Part shown: one piece after another, positions 26,901 through 33,729 of the stretch
Position numbering within the stretch: the first letter of the stretch is position 1
How the letters are laid out: each line of letters begins with the position of its first letter
NCBI GenBank assembly: GCA_021413735.1
Contig: JAIOPV010000203.1
Coordinates: 1 to 45,886, forward strand
Direction: 5' to 3'
Source: Planctomycetota bacterium
GTDB taxonomy: Bacteria > Planctomycetota > Planctomycetia > Gemmatales > Gemmataceae
Length of the DNA: 45,886 bases
The notes under the pieces: model-generated
What the model saw: the letters and a program-made list of their open reading frames with translations, nothing else
Told to the model about the DNA's origin: nothing
The model's database searches: none
Made by a program: the position numbers and the translations under genes

Positions 26901-27486
26901 CCGAGACGGGTTGCCACGAAGCCGGGTTCCGTCGGTCGGTGATAGTCCACGCGAACAATTCCGGAGGAGAGTCGGGCTTGGTGACCCGCTCGGCATAGAA
27001 CTTGGTGTCAGAAATCGGGACCAGTTCGCCGCCCGTCGGGCCGGTTTGTCGGCGCATACCAGCGATGAGGAACTGCCCCATGATGGAACTGATCGGGGCC
27101 ATTTGCGGTCGCACCCCCTCGGGCAGGTCGCCGGCAACCGTGGCAAGCCGTTCCTGCACCGTCTGCCGGGCGGTCCGAATGTCCGTGCCCCACGAAAACT
27201 CGACGTACACGACGGACAAACCGAACCCCGACTGGGTCCGCACGTCCTGCACTCCGCTGGCTCCGAGCATCGCGGATTCCAGGGGGAACGTCACCAGCGT
27301 CTCGACTTCTTCGGGCGCAAGACCTGGGCACTCGGTCATGATCGTGACGCGAGGCCGGTCCAGGTCCGGGAACACGTCGATCGGCATTGTCGTGGCCAAG
27401 TAGCCCCCGTAGCCGAGGACGACGAGGCACGCGACCACGATGAGTGGCCGGTGTCGGAGGGCAAACTTGATCGCGGCGTTGAGCAC
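23926..27486 (-). CDS. CusA/CzcA-family RND metal efflux pump
   Basis: A 1,186-residue inner-membrane proton-driven pump of the heavy-metal efflux family. It starts [28 protein letters not shown] at GTG 27486, 13 bases after the adaptor stop. The frame runs further back to 27639 inside the adaptor, which I reject. [28 protein letters not shown] is the canonical N-terminus. Helix 4 carries [25 protein letters not shown] with Glu and Asp residues for proton relay. Residues about 145-233 form an extra segment of some 85 residues in the porter domain ([13 protein letters not shown] ... [11 protein letters not shown]) before [14 protein letters not shown]. Typical members are about 1,040 residues. 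The C-terminus adds a charged tail. Metal is probably Cu/Ag or Zn-type; sequence does not decide. Confidence 0.93.
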   Translation of the reverse strand: [1186 protein letters not shown]

Positions 27487-27499
27487 GGGAAGTCTCCGG

Positions 27500-28945
27500 T
27501 CAGTCGTGGCTATGGCCGTGGTGATCGCCGCCCCCGCCGCCCTCGCTGGCAGCCGCGGCCTTGAGAGCGCGGTTGATGGCGGCAGCCGCGGCAGTTCGGA
27601 CGACGAAGTCGGCGGCCGAGATGTTCCCGCCACGGGCAATCACGGTCTCGTTCCGGTCCTCGTACAAGATCTGCACCGCTCGTTTCACAAAGACGTCTCC
27701 GTTCTGCACGAACACGAACGCCTCAGCCCCTTCGCGTACGACCGCGCCGGCGGGGAGCACGAACGGCAGCAACTCGCTCTTCCCATCCGGTCCGAGGGTG
27801 ACAATCTTCTCGACGGGCAAGCGCAGTCGCACTCGTTGACCGGGTCGGAATCGCCATGCGAAGCGGTTCTTCCCGCCCTGGGTGAACTGTTGGTATTGGT
27901 TCTCAAGAGGCAGGTAGAACGGGAACGTGGCTCCTGCGGCGGGCGGCGACCCCATGTGGTGGATGACCAGCGGCGGTACTTCTGGCCAGTCGCCGGATGC
28001 TTCACCCGGGAACTCAACTCGGATCGGCAGACTCTTCGCGGCAGCGGCCGCGAGCGGCTTCGTCTCGGACGCGAACGCCTGCCCTTCGACAAACAACCGC
28101 TGGTGATTGGCAAGCAGGCACAACGTCTGGCCGGCCTGAACCTGTGCCCCGCGCTGAACCGACAGTTCTTGCACCTCGTAAAGCAGTTCGTCTTCCGCGA
28201 CCGGATACGGGAACCAACTCGTCGTCGGTCCAGCCGGTGCGAAGATTGTCACCGCAGTGACGATCTCCCCTTTCTCAGCACGGTCCACCTGCTCCTGAGT
28301 CATGCCGAAGACCTGAAGTTGTCGGCGGTACGCCTGGATCTGTGTGACCACCCGCTTGACTTGATTTTCCTCCTCGATCAAGACGGCCCCTGACTGTGTG
28401 CCGGCCTTGACAAGCGCGGCAACACGATCGCGTTTGGCGACAGCGAAATCCAATTCCCTCGCTGCTTTCGCCAAGTCCGTTTGCACGCCCTGCAAGAACT
28501 CACTGACGAGTTGAAGCGTGAACAGCGGGTCGCCAGCTTTGACAGTATCGCCCGGGCGGGCCTTGATCTCGGTCACGATCCCGGCGACCTTCGAGGTCAC
28601 ACCGCGGTCGCTTTCACCCGGTCGGTCCACCACCACGCCGGGAACCGGCACCCGCCGCCAGTATTCGGTCGGGGTGAGTGTGTCCACCGCTCCGTCCTTG
28701 TCGAGGCCGAGGTTCGCTTGTGCCTGTGGGCTGAGTTTTACCCGGTCGCCACGCGGGCCGTGGTCATGACCGGCGTGGTCGTCGTGTCCGCCACCCTTCT
28801 CGCCGTGCCCATCGCCGGACTTCGCTTCAGACTTTGTCGGGAAGACATGAGGCAGCCAACGCTCGCGTGTAGCGTAGGCGGCGACCGCAATCCCGCCAAC
28901 CGCCAGTACGGTTAGCACGGGCGACAAGTATTTCGAGTAGTGCAT
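27500..28945 (-). CDS. RND efflux periplasmic adaptor (CusB/CzcB-like)
   Basis: A 481-residue membrane-fusion protein linking pump and outer-membrane channel. One N-terminal helix (LSPVLTVLAVGGIAVAAYA) anchors it. A His-rich segment follows at residues 45-63 (GHGEKGGGHDDHAGHDHG), and the C-terminus is also His-rich (GGDHHGHSHD). Between them are the barrel-sandwich hybrid (VTSKVAGIVTEIKARPGDTVKAGDPLFTL), a helical hairpin (KAARELDFAVAKRDRVAALVKAG) and beta-barrel parts (FVFVQNGDVFVKRAVQI). Both His tracts may scavenge metal before hand-off to the pump. It lies between a Cys-rich gene upstream and cusA downstream. Confidence 0.93.
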   Translation of the reverse strand: MHYSKYLSPVLTVLAVGGIAVAAYATRERWLPHVFPTKSEAKSGDGHGEKGGGHDDHAGHDHGPRGDRVKLSPQAQANLGLDKDGAVDTLTPTEYWRRVPVPGVVVDRPGESDRGVTSKVAGIVTEIKARPGDTVKAGDPLFTLQLVSEFLQGVQTDLAKAARELDFAVAKRDRVAALVKAGTQSGAVLIEEENQVKRVVTQIQAYRRQLQVFGMTQEQVDRAEKGEIVTAVTIFAPAGPTTSWFPYPVAEDELLYEVQELSVQRGAQVQAGQTLCLLANHQRLFVEGQAFASETKPLAAAAAKSLPIRVEFPGEASGDWPEVPPLVIHHMGSPPAAGATFPFYLPLENQYQQFTQGGKNRFAWRFRPGQRVRLRLPVEKIVTLGPDGKSELLPFVLPAGAVVREGAEAFVFVQNGDVFVKRAVQILYEDRNETVIARGGNISAADFVVRTAAAAAINRALKAAAASEGGGGGDHHGHSHD

Positions 28946-29052
28946 GACTCCCTCCGGGCTTCTGCCAAGAGCGCAACCGACGAAGTTGTGGATGTGAAAA
29001 CAGTGACGCCGACACGACTCAACGCGTCGAGCAACTCATTCGAGGAAGTGTG

Positions 29053-29496
29053 TTAATTCCGGAGCGTCAGAAGCGTGATGAAGAGTGGATGTGAGGGCAC
29101 TCTTCGGTCTGGAATCTGTGGCCCAACGGGATGCCGAGGGGAGAAGAAAGAGTCAGAAACGACGACGATGCTTTCCGGATTTGCTTCCGGGGTCACGTCG
29201 AGAATTTCGGTTTGGCCCATCGCGTCAGCAGCGGGACGGGGCTGAACGGTTGGGCAACTGGATTGGTGTTCGGGCGGGTGAGTGTGACTCCCAACGCCGC
29301 TTTCGACGACTGTCTCTGTCGCCTCAGTGGCCTCATCTGCATCTGAAGCGTGGTGATGACTGCACGAGCAGGTCTTCACTTTTGGGGCGGTCAGGCAACT
29401 CGGATCACTACAGGTGATTGGGGTCGCAGCGCATGTGCAGACCCGAATGGGGATTGGCCCCATTAGAGTTAGCACGATGACGAGCAACCGTGTCAC
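29053..29496 (-). CDS. Cys/His-rich secreted protein (family member 2)
   Basis: A 147-residue protein starting at GTG 29496 with an excellent aggagg site. The leader MTRLLVIVLTLMGPIPIRV ends in CTC. It continues with CSDPSC and then CSCSHHH followed by an acidic stretch. A third SSCP motif lies near residue 80, and the tail ends RVPSHPLFITLLTLRN. This layout (leader with CxC, CxC or CC cluster, CP motif, hydrophobic C-terminus, length 142-151) is shared with the proteins at 31124, 36675, 39387 and 40542. It sits between the TolC and adaptor genes of the RND operon. I infer periplasmic or membrane-attached metal binding; no known family comes to mind. Confidence 0.7.
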   Translation of the reverse strand: MTRLLVIVLTLMGPIPIRVCTCAATPITCSDPSCLTAPKVKTCSCSHHHASDADEATEATETVVESGVGSHTHPPEHQSSCPTVQPRPAADAMGQTEILDVTPEANPESIVVVSDSFFSPRHPVGPQIPDRRVPSHPLFITLLTLRN

Positions 29497-29557
29497 GATC
29501 CATTCCTCCTATCGCAAACTATCCGAGGCCGGGCCACGAAAGTCAACACCGACGCTC

Positions 29558-31069
29558 TCACTTCTTCGGAACGACGTTCGGTGGTAGGGGTTTCGGCATC
29601 GGCATGACGACCGGTCCCTTGGCCGGGGCCGCAAGCGGCCCCGGCCAAGACTCTTCCAGGAGCAAACCCGACAACTCTGCGGCGGACCGCCATGCGTCGC
29701 CCAGCGACTTGTTGAGTTCCAGCTTTGCCTCAGCGACGGCACGCTGAGCCTGGATCACCCGCAGGTATTCAAATTGCCCGCCCTTGAACGCCTTCATTGA
29801 GAGTTCGTAGGTTTCCGTCGCCCGAGGCAGGATTTCCACACGGTACAGTTCAGCACGCTGGCGTGCGGCAGCGTAGGTCTGGAATGCCACCGCGACACGG
29901 CCCACCAACTCGTTCTCGACCCGACCAACCGACTGAATCGCCATCCCGAGTTCGGCCTTGGCTGCGTGAATGTTCCCCTGATTCCGGTTCCAGACTGGAA
30001 TCGGCATGCTCAGTCCCGCCGCTCCATCGTGGGACTTGTTCTCGTACTGGCGGATGTAACCAGCGTACACGGAGACGTTCGGGATGGGTTCCGCCTGCGC
30101 CCTGCGGACTGCCGCCTGGGCACGGTCAACCCCGACCTTCGCCGTTCGGATTTCGGGGTGCGATGCCAACACCGCTGCCCGCGTCTGCTCCAGGTCGTAA
30201 TCCGGTAACCCATCGAACGTGCCGACGACCGCGGGCACATTCAGCCCGTTCTCTCCCGTGACAGAAGCCAGTCGGCGGTAGGCAGCGGGCAACTCCTTCT
30301 CCACGGCCTGGCGTTCGGCCCGGAACTGTTGTTGCTGAACTTCCAGTTGAACCATGTCGAGACGGGCGATTTGTTTGGCTTCCTGCAAACTCTTGCCGTT
30401 CGCGACCGCATCGTCAGCAAGTTCCAGTAACTCGCCGAGTACCTCATACCGCTGTTGAAGGGTGTACGCCTCGTAGAACGCAGCCCGGACCGCTGCGACA
30501 ACCGCATATCGCTCGCTGATGAGTTCCAGGGTCGCCTGATCAACTTCTCTGGCGACGACGGCTTGCGAGAGCGAGAGTTTTTTCCCCGTAACGATGGTCT
30601 GGGTGAGCTTCGGGGCCGTGATGATGCCACCCGGCCCGGTCCGGTCGCCGATTTCGTCCCAGTTCACCGCGAGTTCTGGGTTCGGGTACAGGCCGGCCTG
30701 GATGTACTTTCCCTGTGCGGCCTCGATCGCAATCGTCGCCCGTGCGAGTCGTGGGTTTCGTGTCGTGGCGATCCGAACGAAGTCGTCCACTGCGGCGGGT
30801 TGTGCCTGATCGAACCCCATGAGCAGCGGTTCGACCTGGCCCACGGCGGGAACGACCGGCCCGTGAGGCTGAGTCGGTAACCTTTGCGGCGGCTTCCAGG
30901 CATGTGCCGGGTTGGTAGTCTTCGGGTCCTGGGGCATGCGGTCCGCACCGGGTGGTGGGAACTGCTCGTCGAGGAACGATTTGGTCGGGGTGCATCCCAA
31001 ACACCCTAGCACGCCCCCGGTCGCACACCCCATAAGCAGGTGCCGCACCCGGTTCTTGATTCCGCGCAT
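29558..31069 (-). CDS. TolC-family outer-membrane efflux lipoprotein (CusC/CzcC-like)
   Basis: A 503-residue outer-membrane channel. The leader has a lipobox (GGVLGCLGC, Cys 23 or 26), so it is probably lipid-anchored. A Pro-rich stretch follows, then two OEP halves: IATTRNPRLARATIAIEAAQGKYIQAGLYPNPEL starts the first, VLASHPEIRTAKVGVDRAQAAVRRAQAEPIPNVSVYAGY the second. FKGGQFEYLRVIQAQRAVAEAKLELNKSLGDAWRS is the typical end. The C-terminus is Pro-rich. The start ATG 31069 has ggaggg upstream. As part of the operon with adaptor and pump it completes the tripartite efflux system. Confidence 0.92.
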   Translation of the reverse strand: MRGIKNRVRHLLMGCATGGVLGCLGCTPTKSFLDEQFPPPGADRMPQDPKTTNPAHAWKPPQRLPTQPHGPVVPAVGQVEPLLMGFDQAQPAAVDDFVRIATTRNPRLARATIAIEAAQGKYIQAGLYPNPELAVNWDEIGDRTGPGGIITAPKLTQTIVTGKKLSLSQAVVAREVDQATLELISERYAVVAAVRAAFYEAYTLQQRYEVLGELLELADDAVANGKSLQEAKQIARLDMVQLEVQQQQFRAERQAVEKELPAAYRRLASVTGENGLNVPAVVGTFDGLPDYDLEQTRAAVLASHPEIRTAKVGVDRAQAAVRRAQAEPIPNVSVYAGYIRQYENKSHDGAAGLSMPIPVWNRNQGNIHAAKAELGMAIQSVGRVENELVGRVAVAFQTYAAARQRAELYRVEILPRATETYELSMKAFKGGQFEYLRVIQAQRAVAEAKLELNKSLGDAWRSAAELSGLLLEESWPGPLAAPAKGPVVMPMPKPLPPNVVPKK

Positions 31070-31123
31070 GGTCTGGCCCTCCGTGAAAAGAATTTTCCCG
31101 CTTCTACGCTGGGCACGGAGGGA

Positions 31124-31576
31124 CTATGAGCGGAAGGCGTGGGTGAACCGAAGTGCGCGGAGTTGCGGCGAGGAAGCCGAATCCAGGTGAAGCGGTGTCG
31201 AACCGACCGACAGATCGGGAGCGAGTTCTGAAATCGGATTGCGGGGTGCAAAGGTAACGCAGTCCGCGCTAGCTTCAACTTGAACTGCGTTGACAACGTT
31301 GGTCACCCCAAGTTCGACCTTGGATCCGTGCCCGCAAGGCGGTTTCGGGGACGGTGGCGTTCGTCCACTTTGACTTGCCGAGGGTGCCGACGCCTCTCCC
31401 GTATCATCGGTCGAGTCAGCGTGACAGCACTTGCACGCGGGACGTGATGGGGTCGGAACCGGGGTGTCTTGTTTCGTAGCGGGGCGGAGGATTGCGACGA
31501 GGTGGCACGGGCACGGGGCCGGTCCGCATGTTGCGACCAGCACGGCTGCGACGGTGATGGTGATGAACCGCCTCAT
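31124..31576 (-). CDS. Cys-rich secreted protein (family member 1)
   Basis: A 150-residue protein. The frame opens at 31600, but ATG 31576 begins the hydrophobic leader MRRFITITVAAVLVATCGPA directly. CPC follows the leader, CKCC lies near residue 48 next to an acid-rich segment, and PPCGHG near residue 80. The second half is poor in cysteine (one Cys) and ends LRALRFTHAFRS. It is the first gene of the long minus-strand RND operon and precedes the TolC gene by 54 bases. The common cysteine layout with four other genes here argues for a family with a shared job, probably binding of soft metal ions outside the cytosol. Confidence 0.68.
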   Translation of the reverse strand: MRRFITITVAAVLVATCGPAPCPCHLVAILRPATKQDTPVPTPSRPACKCCHADSTDDTGEASAPSASQSGRTPPSPKPPCGHGSKVELGVTNVVNAVQVEASADCVTFAPRNPISELAPDLSVGSTPLHLDSASSPQLRALRFTHAFRS

Positions 31577-31766
31577 ACTCAACTCAAACTCTTGAATCAA
31601 TTCCTGACATCAGTTCTATAATCGGCTGTCACAGCGTGGCTGATTGAGAAAAGTTCCCCCAATTTGCTCCACCGGCACAATCCAAACTCTGGGATGCGAG
31701 CCATGTGCGACCATGCGCGGGGGGCCTCTCAACAAATCCGAGTTCTCGCGAGTGGTTAACGACGAT

Positions 31767-32657
31767 TCAGAACGGCGCCTCGTGGGCCTTGCGATCGGCT
31801 CTTTCAACCTGAATCGTCGTATGTGCGATTCGGAATTTTTCCTTAAGCATGGCCGAGGCTCGATCGAGCACGGTCTCAACAACCCCAAGAGGCAATGACC
31901 CTTTCAGCACGACGTGAACGCTGAGACTGTCGATGCCGGACGTGATCGTCCAGACGTGTAAATCGTGAACGGAGGCCACGCCTTCGACCGCGAGCAACGC
32001 CGCTTCCACCTCGACGAGATTGATGTTCGCCGGGGTCGCCTCAAGGAGCACGTTTACCGCCTGCTTCAACAAACCCCACGTCCGAGGGAGGATGAACAAC
32101 CCGATCACGACGCTGAAGATGGGGTCGGCATAGTACCACCCCGTGCCCCACATGACGCCGGCAGCCACGATTACCCCAACCGAACCGAGCAAGTCGCTGA
32201 CCACTTCGAGGTACGCCCCTTTGATGTTTAGGCTCTCGCCAGACGATTGGCGGAGCAGCCCGATCCCGATCAGATTTACGAACAACCCGACTGCGGCAAC
32301 AGCGAGCATCGGGATGCTCGAAACTTCAGGTGGCTCACGAAACCGACGGTACGCCTCAAACAGGATAAAGAATGCCATCGCGAACAGGACAACGGCGTTC
32401 GCCAGGGCCGCCAGGATTTCTACCCGATAGTACCCGTAGGTCCTCTGAGGCGTCGCAGGCTTGGCGGACATCCAGGCCGCAAACAACGCCAGCGCCAGGC
32501 CGCCCACGTCCGTGAGCATGTGAGCGGCGTCGGCTAGCAATGCAAGACTGTTTGTGACAAACCCGCCCGCCACTTCCACGATAAAATAGGTTGCCGTGAG
32601 GCCGAACACGATCCACAAGGATCGGCGGTTCTTGGTCGTTACCGAGAGTTGGTCCAT
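31767..32657 (-). CDS. CDF-family cation efflux protein (CzcD/ZitB-like)
   Basis: A 296-residue cation diffusion facilitator. Six hydrophobic helices are seen, followed by a C-terminal ferredoxin-like domain (VEVEAALLAVEGVASVHDLHVWTITSG). Helix 2 holds DAAHMLTDVGG with the Zn-site HxxxD (His 46, Asp 50). Helix 5 has GAYLEVVSDLLGSVGV, where a Glu occupies the first position of the second site instead of His; this ExxxD form seems common in bacterial CDF proteins. These pumps expel Zn2+, Co2+ or Cd2+ in exchange for protons. It is divergent from the copper-storage gene, sharing a 177-bp promoter region. Confidence 0.93.
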   Translation of the reverse strand: MDQLSVTTKNRRSLWIVFGLTATYFIVEVAGGFVTNSLALLADAAHMLTDVGGLALALFAAWMSAKPATPQRTYGYYRVEILAALANAVVLFAMAFFILFEAYRRFREPPEVSSIPMLAVAAVGLFVNLIGIGLLRQSSGESLNIKGAYLEVVSDLLGSVGVIVAAGVMWGTGWYYADPIFSVVIGLFILPRTWGLLKQAVNVLLEATPANINLVEVEAALLAVEGVASVHDLHVWTITSGIDSLSVHVVLKGSLPLGVVETVLDRASAMLKEKFRIAHTTIQVERADRKAHEAPF

Positions 32658-32753
32658 GTTTGCCTCTTTAGTCTGGGGTCAGGTTTGCCGTCCAAAACGC
32701 ACGTCCGCCCGCAAATCCCCCTCGATGGTTGGTAGCCGACGCGAGGTTTCGAT

Positions 32754-32780
32754 TTGCCATTGCGGGCCAAGGAATAAAAT
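32754..32780 (+). promoter_or_regulatory. Candidate promoter of copper-storage gene
   Basis: TTGCCA (32754-32759) and TAAAAT (32775-32780) are spaced by 15 bp, about 55 bp before the csp start. The same 177-bp interval must also contain the promoter of the divergent CDF gene. I see no clear dyad for a metal sensor. Confidence 0.35.
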
Positions 32781-32834
32781 TTGCTGTCACGCTAGTACGC
32801 CCGTCTGTTCTTCTCACCCATAGCAGGAATCCAA

Positions 32835-33164
32835 ATGTCCCACCAGGAGTTTCAGATCTGTCTCGAAGCTTGCATCACTTGTGCCCGGGAATGCGAGCAG
32901 TGTGCCACGGCTTGCTTGAGCGAGCCGGACGTCCAGAATCTCGCAGCGTGCATTCGGCTCGACCGGGACTGTGCGGATGCCTGTTGGTTGGCCGCGGGGT
33001 TCATGAGCCGCCTGTCGGAGTTCGACACCGAGGCATGTCGGCTGTGTGCGTTGGTGTGCAACGCCTGTAACAGCGAGTGCGAGAAACACTCTCACGATCA
33101 CTGTCAACGTTGTGCGGAGGTCTGCCGGCGTTGCGCGGAGGCGTGCCTCCGACTGGCCAGCTAA
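32835..33164 (+). CDS. Four-helix-bundle copper storage protein (Csp3-like)
   Basis: A 109-residue cytosolic protein with 19 cysteines arranged along four helices: ICLEACITCARECEQCATACL, then AACIRLDRDCADACW, then EACRLCALVCNACNSECEKH and HCQRCAEVCRRCAEACL. The inside of such bundles binds many Cu(I) ions. No signal peptide is present, so it fits the cytosolic Csp3 class rather than the exported Csp1. Start ATG 32835 is preceded by a weak gcagga. The next gene is convergent. The role is storing or detoxifying copper, which suits an efflux-rich neighbourhood. Confidence 0.92.
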   Translation: MSHQEFQICLEACITCARECEQCATACLSEPDVQNLAACIRLDRDCADACWLAAGFMSRLSEFDTEACRLCALVCNACNSECEKHSHDHCQRCAEVCRRCAEACLRLAS

Positions 33165-33209
33165 CCTTGAGGCCCGCACGGGACGGTTGGTCTGCGAGAG
33201 GTTGAGCGT

Positions 33210-33665
33210 TCACGGCCCGTCCTTCTTGACCGCAAAATTGCCAACAAACCGCCGTCCGTGCGCGGTCACGGTGAGGGTGCCTGCGAGGTTCGATTCGGCT
33301 CCCGGCTCCAACACACGGCCGCTGGTGAATTGGGACGCCCAGTCGGGGGAGTCCCAACTCCGCGGCATGGAAACCAACTTGACGGCCATTGGTTTTGGGG
33401 CGTCCAGGGTCAGCGTGATTGAGCGTGCCTGGAGTGGGCGGTACCGCTTCGCCCGCGAGTCCAGGACGTAGACCGTGACGATCCCACACTTGCGGTCCAC
33501 GACGGCTTCGGCCACCATCTCGTGGGTCTCGTCCCACTCCACTATGGTCCCGCCGTGGGGGCCGGTGTTCGGGTAGTGGCGGATCAGCAACTCGTAGACC
33601 GCGTACCCGACCACCGGGCCTGTCAGAAGGAACCCACACGCCACTGCTGCCAAAGCCTTTCTCAT
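33210..33665 (-). CDS. Hypothetical membrane-anchored or secreted protein, paralogue of the 23468 gene
   Basis: A 151-residue protein with aggag before ATG 33665. The leader MRKALAAVACGFLLTGPVVGYAVYELL may be a signal peptide or an uncleaved anchor. HYPNTGPHGGTIVEWDETHEMVAEAVVD follows, then GIVTVYVLDSRAKRYRPL and ARSITLTLDAPKPMAVKL, with a last beta segment ending GRRFVGNFAVKKDGP. The block order repeats that of 23468-23893. PHGG and the paired His/Asp are metal-ligand candidates. It lies downstream of the carbonic anhydrase-SulP gene on the minus strand and converges with the copper-storage gene. Confidence 0.7.
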   Translation of the reverse strand: MRKALAAVACGFLLTGPVVGYAVYELLIRHYPNTGPHGGTIVEWDETHEMVAEAVVDRKCGIVTVYVLDSRAKRYRPLQARSITLTLDAPKPMAVKLVSMPRSWDSPDWASQFTSGRVLEPGAESNLAGTLTVTAHGRRFVGNFAVKKDGP

Positions 33666-33729
33666 AGGCTTCTCCTATCGTGCGGCCCGCAAGTGTCCTG
33701 GGCCGGTTTGTGTTTCGGATGGGTTGCTA

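Noticed and set aside
27487..27639. Longer N-terminus of the CusA-like pump
   Set aside because: It would overlap the end of the adaptor gene; the family N-terminus begins at GTG 27486.
31616..31898. Small frames on both strands before the CDF gene end
   Set aside because: Weak starts, no motifs, and partial overlap with the CDF gene; probably chance.
33181..33226. Hairpin between convergent csp and 33210 genes as terminator
   Set aside because: Arms ggacgg and ccgtcc pair but the loop is over 25 bases and no T-run follows.
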